64,000 nucleotides of DNA, from positions 3,882,927 to 3,946,926 of the forward strand of contig NZ_CP007203.1 in NCBI RefSeq assembly GCF_000340565.2. The letters run 5' to 3'. Within the stretch, counting starts at the first letter, position 1. The number at the start of each line of letters is the position of its first letter. The DNA comes from Nodularia spumigena CCY9414. GTDB lineage: Bacteria > Cyanobacteriota > Cyanobacteriia > Cyanobacteriales > Nostocaceae. Positions 55,965-64,000 of this stretch are shown here, piece after piece. A model generated the notes under the pieces. That model saw only the letters and a list, made by a program, of their open reading frames with translations, did no database searches and was not told the origin of the DNA. Position numbers and translations under genes: made by a program.

Positions 55965-56291
55965 ACTAGCGCTGGACTCATAACCTGTGGGAAACACTGG
56001 AAAAATTATGGTGTAAACTGTAAAATTATACATTTCATATTTTAGCTCTTTTTATAAGTCTACAAGAGTTTATTTTGTCAGCTTTTTGGATGTTTTTTTT
56101 ATTGAGAATTCCCTATATAACAACCGCCAAGGACGTTAGGACATAAACTGATTATAAAAGTTAGACACCGAAAGGTTTTCACCCTACTCCCCACTCCCCA
56201 CTCCCCAGCTATAATTGCAGAACTCAAACCTGTTGCGCCGTTCATCAACTGGGCTATCATCTAAAACATCTGTAGTAAGCCAATCAATTCA
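55965..56291. other. Intergenic region with family B repeat
   Basis: It contains the inverted family B copy at 56114-56213. Otherwise no feature is recognised. Confidence 0.5.
56114..56213 (-). repeat. MITE-like repeat, family B (inverted copy)
   Basis: Reverse complement of the block at 5706-5828: tatataacaaccgccaagg, then taaaagttagacaccgaaag, a C-rich tract and agctata at the end. Confidence 0.75.
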
Positions 56292-57905
56292 ATGAATCGA
56301 AAACATATTCCACACCCATCAAACCTAATTCGTTTATGGATTTACAAATTTCTTATTCCTTTTATTCTCAGCCTTTTTTTGATAGTTACACCTGCATTAG
56401 CAACAGAAGAAGCACCTGTTAGTATTGATGGTCGTTTGGTGTTTCAAGTTGGTAAAACTGAACAATTTACAGCCAGAGAACGGGCAGATTTGATTAACTT
56501 TCGGCTGCGTCAAATTGTCTCATCTCAGGAATTGGTTCAAGTAACAATTCAAGAACGTAACAAATCGCCAACAATTATCGTAAATCAAAAATATCTGCTG
56601 ACTGTTACTCAGGCAGATGTGGTTAATAATAAGACTCCAGAAGAACAAGCAGAAGCTTGGAAGGAGCAACTAGATAAAGTATTACAGCAAGCTCAGAAAG
56701 AGCGAAGTTTTGGGTTTATTCGCAATGCGTTGCTGTTAAGTATTGGCGTTTTGATCGTAGCATTTGCCTGTCACAAACTTTTAGGATGGCTATGGAAACG
56801 TTCTCGTGAGGCGGTTTTGCAACGCTTACCCCCATCACCTGATGAGGCGGAAGTAGATTCTAGTTCGTCCACAGCTTTAAATTTATTGTTTAATTTTAGC
56901 CTGTTGGCGGCGCGGATATGGCTTTGGGTGAGCGTAACTCTCTACATTACTAACTTATTACCTATTAGTCGCATTTGGAGCTACCGTCTGTCTAATCAAT
57001 TGATTCAAAGTTTGACATCTCCCATTTTAACTTTAGGAAAAACTCAATATTCCGTTGTTTATTTGCTAGTCTTGATAGCGATGTTATTGGGTTTAATGAT
57101 TTTAGCAGGTGCAGCAACAAACCTTTTGAGAACTCGAATTTTACAATTTACGGGAATAGATAGAGGCGCTCAAGAAGCTATTGCAATTATCACTAAATAT
57201 ACAATGATTTTCGTGGGCGCGATTGTATTATTGCAGGTCTGGGGACTAGATTTAAGTTCACTAACAATTCTGGCAAGTGCTTTGGGTGTGGGAATTGGTT
57301 TTGGCTTCCAGGATATTGCTAAAAATTTTGGTAGTGGTGTAATTTTGTTATTTGAGCGCCCAATTCAGGTAGGCGATTTTGTGGAGGTTGGTGACATCGA
57401 AGGAACTGTAGAGCGCATTGGTGGTCGTAGTACCCTATTAAGAACTTTAGATCAAATTTCCATTATTGTACCTAACTCTCGCTTTTTAGAAGATAAGGTG
57501 ATTAATTGGAGCTATAAAAATCCAGTTTCGCGGTTGCGTATCCCGGTTGGTGTTGCTTACGGTTCTGATATTAGTGCAGTCAAGAAGGCTCTGTTAGAAG
57601 CTGCTCAAGAGGAGACTGGAATTTTGTCATTTCCCAACCCGACTATTTTCTTCATTGGGTTTGGGGATAGTTCCCTAAATTTCGTACTTCTTGTTTGGAC
57701 TGATAAACCTAGTCAACAATATTTAATTAAAAGTAATTTATACTTCCGAATTGAAGAACTTTTCCGGAAGTATCACATCCAAATTCCCTTTCCTCAGCGA
57801 GATTTGCACATTCGTTCGGGAAATTCACCCCTAGAGTTATCGCCGGATTTGGAGGAAAATTTACGGGATTTATCTGAAGATCCTCATAATATTAAAAATA
57901 AGTAA
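56292..57905 (+). CDS. MscS-family mechanosensitive channel
   Basis: A 537-residue channel-like protein. An N-terminal signal/anchor (LIRLWIYKFLIPFILSLFLI) is followed by a periplasmic domain of about 100 residues, then membrane helices. The pore-lining helix is LTILASALGVGIGFGFQDIAK, and the MscS beta domain has VILLFERPIQVGDFVEVGDI and EGTVERIGGRSTLLRT. Cyanobacteria often have several of these; this type with a large periplasmic domain has no fixed role beyond osmotic release. Confidence 0.9.
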   Translation: MNRKHIPHPSNLIRLWIYKFLIPFILSLFLIVTPALATEEAPVSIDGRLVFQVGKTEQFTARERADLINFRLRQIVSSQELVQVTIQERNKSPTIIVNQKYLLTVTQADVVNNKTPEEQAEAWKEQLDKVLQQAQKERSFGFIRNALLLSIGVLIVAFACHKLLGWLWKRSREAVLQRLPPSPDEAEVDSSSSTALNLLFNFSLLAARIWLWVSVTLYITNLLPISRIWSYRLSNQLIQSLTSPILTLGKTQYSVVYLLVLIAMLLGLMILAGAATNLLRTRILQFTGIDRGAQEAIAIITKYTMIFVGAIVLLQVWGLDLSSLTILASALGVGIGFGFQDIAKNFGSGVILLFERPIQVGDFVEVGDIEGTVERIGGRSTLLRTLDQISIIVPNSRFLEDKVINWSYKNPVSRLRIPVGVAYGSDISAVKKALLEAAQEETGILSFPNPTIFFIGFGDSSLNFVLLVWTDKPSQQYLIKSNLYFRIEELFRKYHIQIPFPQRDLHIRSGNSPLELSPDLEENLRDLSEDPHNIKNK

Positions 57906-58135
57906 ATCACCAGGGCAAAAGAAATTACTTGTGAGGGTAATTATCGATCGCTCTGGTGCTTCTTTAGCGGAAATATCCGCCGTAAGGGTATAAGTAAAGG
58001 GTTCCAAAAGCCTATAATGGTTATTGGGAAATTATTGTATCAGCCCACACATTTTTATGATAATTTTAGGATGTGAGGCGATAAATAACGAAAAAAGGCT
58101 CTGATTTCGTTGATGTATTGGTTGATTTCGAGTTT

Positions 58136-58909
58136 TTATGTTTGTCGATGAACTAAGGTGGCGCTGGCTTGATCAACAGGCATGAGGATCAATTCGTTGA
58201 TATTAACATGAGGCGATCGCGTGACGCAGAAAAATATCACATCAGCGACATCATCGGCTGTGAGGGGGGTAACTCCTTGGTAAACTTTGTCAGCGCGTGC
58301 ATTATCACCATGAAAACGCACATTACTAAATTCAGTTTCTACCATTCCCGGATCAATGGAAGTTACCCGCACAGGAGTTCCCAACAAGTCTTGTTTTAAA
58401 CCTTCAGAAATTGCTTTGACAGCAGCTTTAGTCGCACAGTAGACGTTACCACCGGGATAAGTTTGATGTCCAGCAATGGAACCTAAATTCACAATATGAC
58501 CGCGATCGCGTTTCACCATTCCCGGAACAACATAGCGGGTAAGATAAAGTAACCCCTTGATATTAGTATCAATCATTTCATCCCACCCTTGAAAGTCGCC
58601 TTCATGCAGCTTGTCTAAACCGCGACTCAAACCAGCATTATTAATCAGAATATCAATGTCAGACCAAGCAGGCGGTAAGCTAGAAATGGCAGATTCTACC
58701 GCCGAGCGATCGCGCACATCTAACTGTAACAAATGAGTCTCCACGCCAAACTCTTTGTTCAGTGTATCCGCTAATTCCTCCAAGCGTTCCCAGCGTCGCG
58801 CCGCTAAAATTAATTTTGCACCCGCACCAGCAAAGATTTTGGCGCAAGCAGTACCGATACCACTACTCGCACCAGTAATCAGAATAATTCGGTTTTCTAG
58901 AGAAATCAT
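58136..58909 (-). CDS. SDR family oxidoreductase (YdfG-like)
   Basis: A 257-residue classical short-chain dehydrogenase. The cofactor site is ILITGASSGIGTACA, then NNAGLSRG and the catalytic Ser/Tyr/Lys in NLGSIAGHQTYPGGNVYCATKAA. DPGMVETEFS is typical of the YdfG group, which oxidises serine or 3-hydroxy acids. Substrate not proven. Confidence 0.9.
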   Translation of the reverse strand: MISLENRIILITGASSGIGTACAKIFAGAGAKLILAARRWERLEELADTLNKEFGVETHLLQLDVRDRSAVESAISSLPPAWSDIDILINNAGLSRGLDKLHEGDFQGWDEMIDTNIKGLLYLTRYVVPGMVKRDRGHIVNLGSIAGHQTYPGGNVYCATKAAVKAISEGLKQDLLGTPVRVTSIDPGMVETEFSNVRFHGDNARADKVYQGVTPLTADDVADVIFFCVTRSPHVNINELILMPVDQASATLVHRQT

Positions 58910-58934
58910 GATTATTTAAATGTTAATCTTCAAT

Positions 58935-59103
58935 AGGACTTACCCACAAGCAATGGAGAAACGAACCACGTTCGCGAAGCGTCTCCCCTTCTCCCAAAGG
59001 GAGAGGCTAGCGCCAAGGGAGAAGGACACGTTGGCGCTAGCCTCTCCCCTTGGGAGAAGGACACGAAGGGAAGAGGATTTCAGAGAGTTCTTGCGTAAGT
59101 CCT
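58935..59103. repeat. MITE-like element, family C (long copy)
   Basis: Ends aggacttaccca / ttgcgtaagtcct. The interior has two copies of a ctctcccaaagggagaggct palindrome in opposite orientation, making this the longest copy at 169 bp. Confidence 0.75.
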
Positions 59104-59127
59104 ATTCAAAAAGGGACAAGAACTACT

Positions 59128-59176
59128 CCCCACACTCCCCACACTCCCCACACTCCCCACTCCCCACTCCCCACGG
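59128..59176. repeat. C-rich short tandem repeat
   Basis: Repeats of cactcccca next to the stop of the gene at 59178. Confidence 0.75.
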
Positions 59177-59177
59177 A

Positions 59178-60116
59178 CTACCTCACAACTTGCATACGCT
59201 GAGTTACCATAGTCATCCCACCACCCCGGAGAATTACCGCCGAAACCCAATGACTACCAGGGGTTGATGGTGCGCGTCCCACTTTAAAAAGTCCCCCAGA
59301 TGTGAGCAATTCTAAATCTACAGATGTGGGATTAAGATATTTATTGACTTGAACTGGTTCTTCTATTGCGGTTCCCAGGAGAAAATCATCACCCAGTGGT
59401 TCTTGAAGAATCGCATCAAAATTATACTGCTGCCCTACTTTGACTTGCTGTGGTAAATTGATATCAATTTGCGGTGGCTTGTTACCAGAGGTCATTAGGC
59501 TACGTTCTGATAAAATTTCTTGATAGACAATTTTCCCACCTTGAATCCGTTGACGGGATTTAATTGTGGCATTGAGAGCTAAATTGTCACTCTGGGCAGA
59601 AGGTAAGCCAGTTATATTAGTGACCGTTTCGGCTACCATCACATTGCCTTCAGCTTTCCAAGATTGCAACTGTGTATTATATCGCAACTTTGGATATCTT
59701 TTCCAAAGTGCTATCAGCGATTTTTCTAGAGATGGGAAATTTAAGCCATCTCCACTGGTGAAGTTGGGGCTGTAAAATTGCATCACGCCTTTGAGATTGC
59801 CAAGGCTGGCGGCTGAATCCATTTGCGTTAACAAATTTTTTAACTCAGTGGCTCCTCCTCCATTGCTGGGGATAATTACCTCTTTTGGTGTTCTTTGAGC
59901 CAAACTGTTTGCTGTTCGGGATTGGCGAAGCAGTTGTTTTAAGGATGTCGGAGCATCTTTAACAGCAGCAGAGACGGGTTGCACTGGTTCTGATATTTTG
60001 GCTTCGGCGGGTTGCCAATTACCAGTTATACTCAGTATCAGCAGCGATAAAATTAACCCCATACCATGAGGAAATTTCTGTTGGTTTTTGAGTAACAAAG
60101 TAGTAGTGTAAGTCAT
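59178..60116 (-). CDS. Secreted NTF2-like conserved protein
   Basis: A 312-residue protein. A signal peptide (GMGLILSLLILSITGNWQ, cut after AEA) leads to a spacer of about 70 residues. An NTF2-like/SnoaL cup follows: LTQMDSAASLGNLKGVMQFY, then FPSLEKSLIALWKRYPKLRY. A C-terminal beta domain starts about residue 215 (IDINLPQQVKVGQQYNF). No catalytic residues are evident. The start is ATG; it lies opposite to murG, 80 bases apart. Confidence 0.75.
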   Translation of the reverse strand: MTYTTTLLLKNQQKFPHGMGLILSLLILSITGNWQPAEAKISEPVQPVSAAVKDAPTSLKQLLRQSRTANSLAQRTPKEVIIPSNGGGATELKNLLTQMDSAASLGNLKGVMQFYSPNFTSGDGLNFPSLEKSLIALWKRYPKLRYNTQLQSWKAEGNVMVAETVTNITGLPSAQSDNLALNATIKSRQRIQGGKIVYQEILSERSLMTSGNKPPQIDINLPQQVKVGQQYNFDAILQEPLGDDFLLGTAIEEPVQVNKYLNPTSVDLELLTSGGLFKVGRAPSTPGSHWVSAVILRGGGMTMVTQRMQVVR

Positions 60117-60201
60117 TTGGTAAGAGTTTACTGATTTGAGTAGAGAACGTCAGGAAATTGTTTTATCTTAGATAAGCTAGGCGCTAAACGGTAGAGTGTT
60201 G

Positions 60202-61281
60202 ATGGCAAACGCACCGATAAAATTATTAATAGCTGCCAGTGGGACTGGTGGACACTTGTTTCCAGCGATCGCACTGGCGCAGAAACTGCCAGACTATGAA
60301 ATTGAATGGCTGGGTGTCCCCAATCGTTTAGAAACTCAACTGGTTCCCAAACACTATCCTTTGAATACTATTGCAGTTGAAGGGTTTCAGCAAGGATTTG
60401 GATTGTCTACACTACGCATTTTGGGTCGGCTGATGGCGGCGATTCTAGAAGTACGGCGCATTCTCAAACAAGGTAATTTTCAAGGTGTCGTCACCACTGG
60501 GGGTTATATTGCAGGACCGAGTGTGATTGCAGCGCGTTCCCTGGGATTACCTGTAGTTTTTCATGAATCGAACGCCTTACCCGGTAAAGTCACCCGGTTT
60601 TTTGGCCCTTGGTGCAGTGTGGTGGCTTTAGGATTTGCCGAGGCTAGTAAGTATTTACCTCGTGCCAAAAATGCCTGTGTGGGTACTCCCGTGCGTTCTC
60701 AATTTTTGGATCAAGGACTGAATACATCACTGGATTTACCGATTCCTAATGGTGTGCCTTTAATTGTAGTCTTTGGTGGCAGTCAAGGTGCTGTGGCTGT
60801 AAATAAGTTAGTGCGCGAGTCCGCTCCGGCTTGGTTTGATGCAGGTGCTTATGTGGTACATTTAACAGGCGATCGCGATCCTGAAGCAGATAGTCTTCAG
60901 CATTCACAATACATAGCATTACCGTTTTACGATAATATGGCGGCATTGTTAAGACGAGCCAATTTAGCCATTAGTCGGGCTGGGGCTGGTAGCTTGACAG
61001 AATTAGGTGTATGTGGTACGCCAGCGATCTTGATTCCTTACCCCTTTGCTGCCGAAGACCATCAAACATACAATGCAGATGTATTTACTCAAGCTGGTGC
61101 AGCCTTAACGTTTCAGCAATCTTCGTTAACAACAGAGATATTACAAACTCAAGTTTTAAATTTATTACAATCACCAACAGAGTTAGCTAAAATGGCAGAA
61201 AATGCCAAGGCGATCGCAGTTCCTGATAGTGCCGAAAAATTAGCTTCCTTAGTCCGTGAGATCATTGAGATTTCCAGATAA
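60202..61281 (+). CDS. murG: UDP-GlcNAc:lipid I GlcNAc transferase MurG
   Basis: A 359-residue GT-B enzyme that adds N-acetylglucosamine to lipid I, making lipid II for peptidoglycan. Motifs: LLIAASGTGGHLFPAIALA, GVVTTGGYIAGPSVIAARS, VFGGSQGAVAVNKLV and ISRAGAGSLTELGVCGTPAI. The ATG at 60202 is used; GTG 60196 and TTG 60199 are also in frame. It is followed 17 bases later by a small membrane-protein gene in the same direction. Confidence 0.95.
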   Translation: MANAPIKLLIAASGTGGHLFPAIALAQKLPDYEIEWLGVPNRLETQLVPKHYPLNTIAVEGFQQGFGLSTLRILGRLMAAILEVRRILKQGNFQGVVTTGGYIAGPSVIAARSLGLPVVFHESNALPGKVTRFFGPWCSVVALGFAEASKYLPRAKNACVGTPVRSQFLDQGLNTSLDLPIPNGVPLIVVFGGSQGAVAVNKLVRESAPAWFDAGAYVVHLTGDRDPEADSLQHSQYIALPFYDNMAALLRRANLAISRAGAGSLTELGVCGTPAILIPYPFAAEDHQTYNADVFTQAGAALTFQQSSLTTEILQTQVLNLLQSPTELAKMAENAKAIAVPDSAEKLASLVREIIEISR

Positions 61282-61298
61282 TTATCATTTAATACCCC

Positions 61299-61505
61299 AT
61301 GTCAGCAGAAAAATCTCTCAGTCCTTGGCACTACAAACCTTGGTGGTGTCAGCCCTGGTCTATACTTCTCACAGGTGTAATGCTGATGAGCGGTAGTTGG
61401 TTATTATTTAAAACTATTTGGCTAACAGTTCTTGTTTCCATACCTGTCTTAACATGGATGGGATTTTTTCTCTTAATTTGGCCAAAAATGATGAAATCAG
61501 ACTGA
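61299..61505 (+). CDS. Small two-span membrane protein
   Basis: A 68-residue protein with WHYKPWWCQPWSILLTGVML, then IWLTVLVSIPVLTWMGFFLL. Tryptophan-rich start and two membrane helices. I recall this as a small cyanobacterial DUF family, but the number is not certain. Probably co-transcribed with murG. Confidence 0.65.
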   Translation: MSAEKSLSPWHYKPWWCQPWSILLTGVMLMSGSWLLFKTIWLTVLVSIPVLTWMGFFLLIWPKMMKSD

Positions 61506-61986
61506 ATCAGCGACGAATTTAGTTAGGTATGTCTTACAGTAATTTTGCTGCTAAATGAAACACACAACAGACTTTCCATACAACGTCTCTTTGGTCTAAT
61601 TAACCGAAAACTGCTGTAAATGCTGATATAGCGATTCCCACCTCAATAGGTACACCAAGAATTATTCGACCACAGATAAACACAGATAAATCCGGATCTT
61701 TTGCAGATTAGTAAATGCTGATATCAGAGAATAGGGACTTACAACCCACATTCCGCACCCTCAACTGTCACACATCAAGAAAAGAGCGATTAACTAGTAC
61801 GTAAGAACTAAAGTAAATTAAGAGGAAAGGGGCTTAATGAGAATAGTCTTAGAAACCTAAGCAACTGCCAATTAGTAAAGCTTTCAGGTAATAATACAAT
61901 GTTTTGTGTAAATATGTATTTTCTTTAGGCACGAATATTTAAATAGGTATTAAACTCATATTCAGTAAATACCGAGTTACTTAGTT
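61506..61986. other. Intergenic region with family A repeat
   Basis: It contains an inverted family A element (61627-61724) and the promoter region of the subtilase. No gene. Confidence 0.5.
61627..61724. repeat. MITE-like element, family A (inverted copy)
   Basis: tatagcgattcccacctcaa at the left, then accacagataaacacagata and ttttgcagattag, ending gctgatat. The right terminal repeat is diverged. Confidence 0.75.
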
Positions 61987-64000
61987 ATGAGTAATCCTGC
62001 TTTTAATTTGATTGGTTTGACCCAACTACGTAATGACTCCCGCTTTGTAGGGATTGATGGTAGTGGGATGGCAGTTGCAGTTATTGATACTGGTTTAGAT
62101 GGGACTCATTCTCTACTGAATAGCAATTATGTCGCTGGCCGGGACTTTGTGTATGGAGATAATGACCCTGAAGATATTGACGGACACGGTACTCACGTAG
62201 CAGGTACAGTTGGAGCGGCAGATCCTAGATATGGAGTTGCACCTGATGTGAAGTTAATTGGCTTGAAGGTGTTTGGTAATAATGGAGGTGGAGCCAGGTC
62301 TACAGATATTCAAGCTGCTTTGCAGTGGGTGATTGACAACAAAGAGCTTTACAACATTGTGGCTGTCAATATGTCACTGGGGGCGGGATTTTATACGTCC
62401 GTTTCTGAGGCTGCGGGTGATATTATAATTGATGAGGTGAGAAGACTGGAAGAATTAGGCGTTGTTGTTGTCTCAGCTACTGGGAATTCATTTAAAAATA
62501 ATGAGTATCAGAATATGGCAGCGCCAGCAATTTTCAGCACGTTAGCTGTGGGTGCTGTCTGGCAAGATGGAATTAATCGAAACATTCGTTGGGGTTCGGG
62601 AGGAATTGACTATACAACAGGAGCCGATCGCGTAACTAGTTTTTCCCAACGCCTAGATGCACCCAACAAAATATTTGCCCCTGGGGCAATGATTACTAGT
62701 ACTGTACCGGGAAACCGTCTGGATGCTATGGCTGGAACAAGTATGGCATCTCCTGTGGTGGCGGGAGCAGTGGCTCTGATGCAGGAAGCAGCGATGCAAT
62801 TTGGGGGGCGTTTTTTGACTTCATCAGAAGTTGTGCAGATTATGCGCTCCACCGCAGACATCATTTTTGATGGCGATGATGAAGATGATAATGTTCAAAA
62901 TACATCAACTAATTATCCTCGTTTAAATATTTATAATGCTGTACAGGAAGTTCAACGCCTATTTCAGGACATTGCCCCTAATGGAGACCCCAATGGCACT
63001 ATTCAAGGTGCTTACATTGGGCCAATTTTAGATGGTACTACTACGATTAATTCCATTTTGGGTAGTATTGGTATTGATGGTGGTTCAGTGCAAGTGGGTG
63101 ATAAAGATGTTGATATCATCAGGTTTGAAATGCGATCGCCTGGAATAATTACAATTGAAGTTAGTTCTCATCCTGACAACCCGGCGGATTTTGATAGTCT
63201 TTTACGCCTGTTTAACACTTCAGGTGAAGAAATTGCTTTTGATGACGACTCAGGCGTTGACACCTTCTCTGCAATTAAGATCTCCCTTGCGTCTGGTGTT
63301 TATTATGCGGGAATCAGTGGCTATAACAATCGCAACTATAATCCCAATGTCGCCGCTAGTGGTGTATCTGCCGCAACAGGCAATTATTCCCTCAACTTCC
63401 AACTCAGAAATCCTGATCCCAATGGAATTATCAGTGGTGCAATTCCTGTCAATTTGGGTACAGATTCAGAACCTTTATATTTTCAGGGTATTGTGGATTC
63501 TGACCCTATTGCCAACTCCGATGAACGGATTACTATTGGGCCAGCAGATGTAGATATTTTCAAACTGGTAGCACCAGATAATGGCATTTTATTAATAGAT
63601 ATTGACACTCCTTACGATAACTATGTTGATTCATTTCTGAGAGTCTTTGATGAAGATGGCAATGAGTTATTTTTTAGTGATGATGATCTAGCTTTTAATA
63701 GCTCGTTAGTGTATACAGAATTCACTGATAATGAATACCCCAGTCTAGTTTTTCCCGACTCGGTTGATCGCAGTTATTACGAAGGACATACCACTGATAG
63801 CTTTATTGGCTTAAGAGTGGACAGAGGTCAAACTTATTACATTGCTGTTTCAGATTATGACAACCAAACTTATAATCCTAACAGTCTCGATGGGCGTTCT
63901 GGTACTGGTACAGGTGGTTTGTTTGACCTGACTGTACAGTTTTTCAGTAATGACCAAAATGGTAGTATTACACAGGCATTAAAAAATAATTATATACCAA
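61987..64000 (+). CDS. Subtilisin-like serine protease with PPC domains (partial)
   Basis: An open frame from the ATG at 61987 to the window end (671 codons, no stop), so the gene is longer. The S8 catalytic triad is Asp34 (AVAVIDTG), His67 (GHGTHVAG) and Ser252 (GTSMASP), with the oxyanion Asn in SATGNS. There is no signal peptide or propeptide before the catalytic domain. From about residue 355 there are at least two PPC-like repeats (DVDIIRFEMRSPGIITIEVS, DVDIFKLVAPDNGILLIDID), rich in Asp, which may bind calcium. Probably secreted by a type I route; substrate unknown. Confidence 0.9.
   Translation, partial: MSNPAFNLIGLTQLRNDSRFVGIDGSGMAVAVIDTGLDGTHSLLNSNYVAGRDFVYGDNDPEDIDGHGTHVAGTVGAADPRYGVAPDVKLIGLKVFGNNGGGARSTDIQAALQWVIDNKELYNIVAVNMSLGAGFYTSVSEAAGDIIIDEVRRLEELGVVVVSATGNSFKNNEYQNMAAPAIFSTLAVGAVWQDGINRNIRWGSGGIDYTTGADRVTSFSQRLDAPNKIFAPGAMITSTVPGNRLDAMAGTSMASPVVAGAVALMQEAAMQFGGRFLTSSEVVQIMRSTADIIFDGDDEDDNVQNTSTNYPRLNIYNAVQEVQRLFQDIAPNGDPNGTIQGAYIGPILDGTTTINSILGSIGIDGGSVQVGDKDVDIIRFEMRSPGIITIEVSSHPDNPADFDSLLRLFNTSGEEIAFDDDSGVDTFSAIKISLASGVYYAGISGYNNRNYNPNVAASGVSAATGNYSLNFQLRNPDPNGIISGAIPVNLGTDSEPLYFQGIVDSDPIANSDERITIGPADVDIFKLVAPDNGILLIDIDTPYDNYVDSFLRVFDEDGNELFFSDDDLAFNSSLVYTEFTDNEYPSLVFPDSVDRSYYEGHTTDSFIGLRVDRGQTYYIAVSDYDNQTYNPNSLDGRSGTGTGGLFDLTVQFFSNDQNGSITQALKNNYIP

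Overview
The window is chromosomal DNA of a cyanobacterium, most likely a filamentous heterocyst-forming one (Nostoc/Anabaena group). Evidence: many HIP1 octamers (GCGATCGC), genes for photosystem II subunits (psbK, psbM), the cyanobacterial kinase nblS, a PAM68-type assembly factor, a CphA2-type cyanophycin synthetase, a RexT/TrxA2-like pair, and many short tandem heptamer tracts and MITE-like palindromic repeats of the kind common in Nostocales. No tRNA, rRNA or CRISPR array was seen. Most of the window is ordinary core genome, cut by relics and repeats in the intergenic spaces.

Layout: 0-5.7 kb holds the 3' end of an unknown membrane protein, a nucleotide-sugar epimerase, purD and nblS. 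5.7-15 kb holds a mostly minus-strand set: an alpha/beta hydrolase lacking the usual nucleophile, an SDR protein, a J-domain/pentapeptide fusion, a zinc-ribbon membrane protein, a DUF4336 protein, a GT-A-like glycosyltransferase and an ABC1 kinase. 15-19.2 kb holds an M1 aminopeptidase with HEAT repeats, then a small gene with a double-glycine leader signature in a gene-poor stretch. 19.2-26.5 kb holds a GNAT enzyme, comF, a lone tnpB with an unusual active site flanked by a 15-bp inverted repeat, a PPC-domain protein, cobS, tgt, psbK, a 2Fe-2S ferredoxin and psbM. 26.5-35.4 kb holds a universal stress protein, an M3 peptidase, a dienelactone hydrolase, acylphosphatase, a GH13 enzyme with a damaged 5' end and a type I-alpha DAHP synthase.

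35.5-44 kb holds cphA2, rpsO-PAM68, a type I-beta DAHP synthase, a frameshifted lipoprotein gene, a DUF1517-like gene, a broken pentapeptide gene, tyrA and a Uma2 nuclease. The two unrelated DAHP synthases and tyrA put the entry and one exit of aromatic amino acid synthesis within 9 kb, though not in one operon. 44-50 kb holds a secreted-looking protein with 14-residue Asn/Gly/Trp repeats, a DUF2243 membrane protein, a NADAR protein, a truncated bilin-GAF gene and a protein ending in a TIR/deoxyribosyltransferase-like fold. 50-56 kb holds a NIL-ferredoxin, a TxlA-like thioredoxin, hisD, a retropepsin-like pair, an IS200/IS605-like relic, a glutathione transferase and the divergent trxA/rexT pair with a visible operator candidate. 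56-64 kb holds an MscS channel, an SDR enzyme, a secreted NTF2-like protein, murG and a subtilase with PPC domains that runs off the window.

The most unusual items are the TnpB-like protein with a candidate guide-RNA hairpin, the GG-leader peptide, the TIR-like protein, the 14-residue-repeat protein, and at least four families of MITE-like repeats. One copy of one family sits inside a copy of another with a TA duplication. All functional statements are read from sequence and family knowledge; no searches were run.
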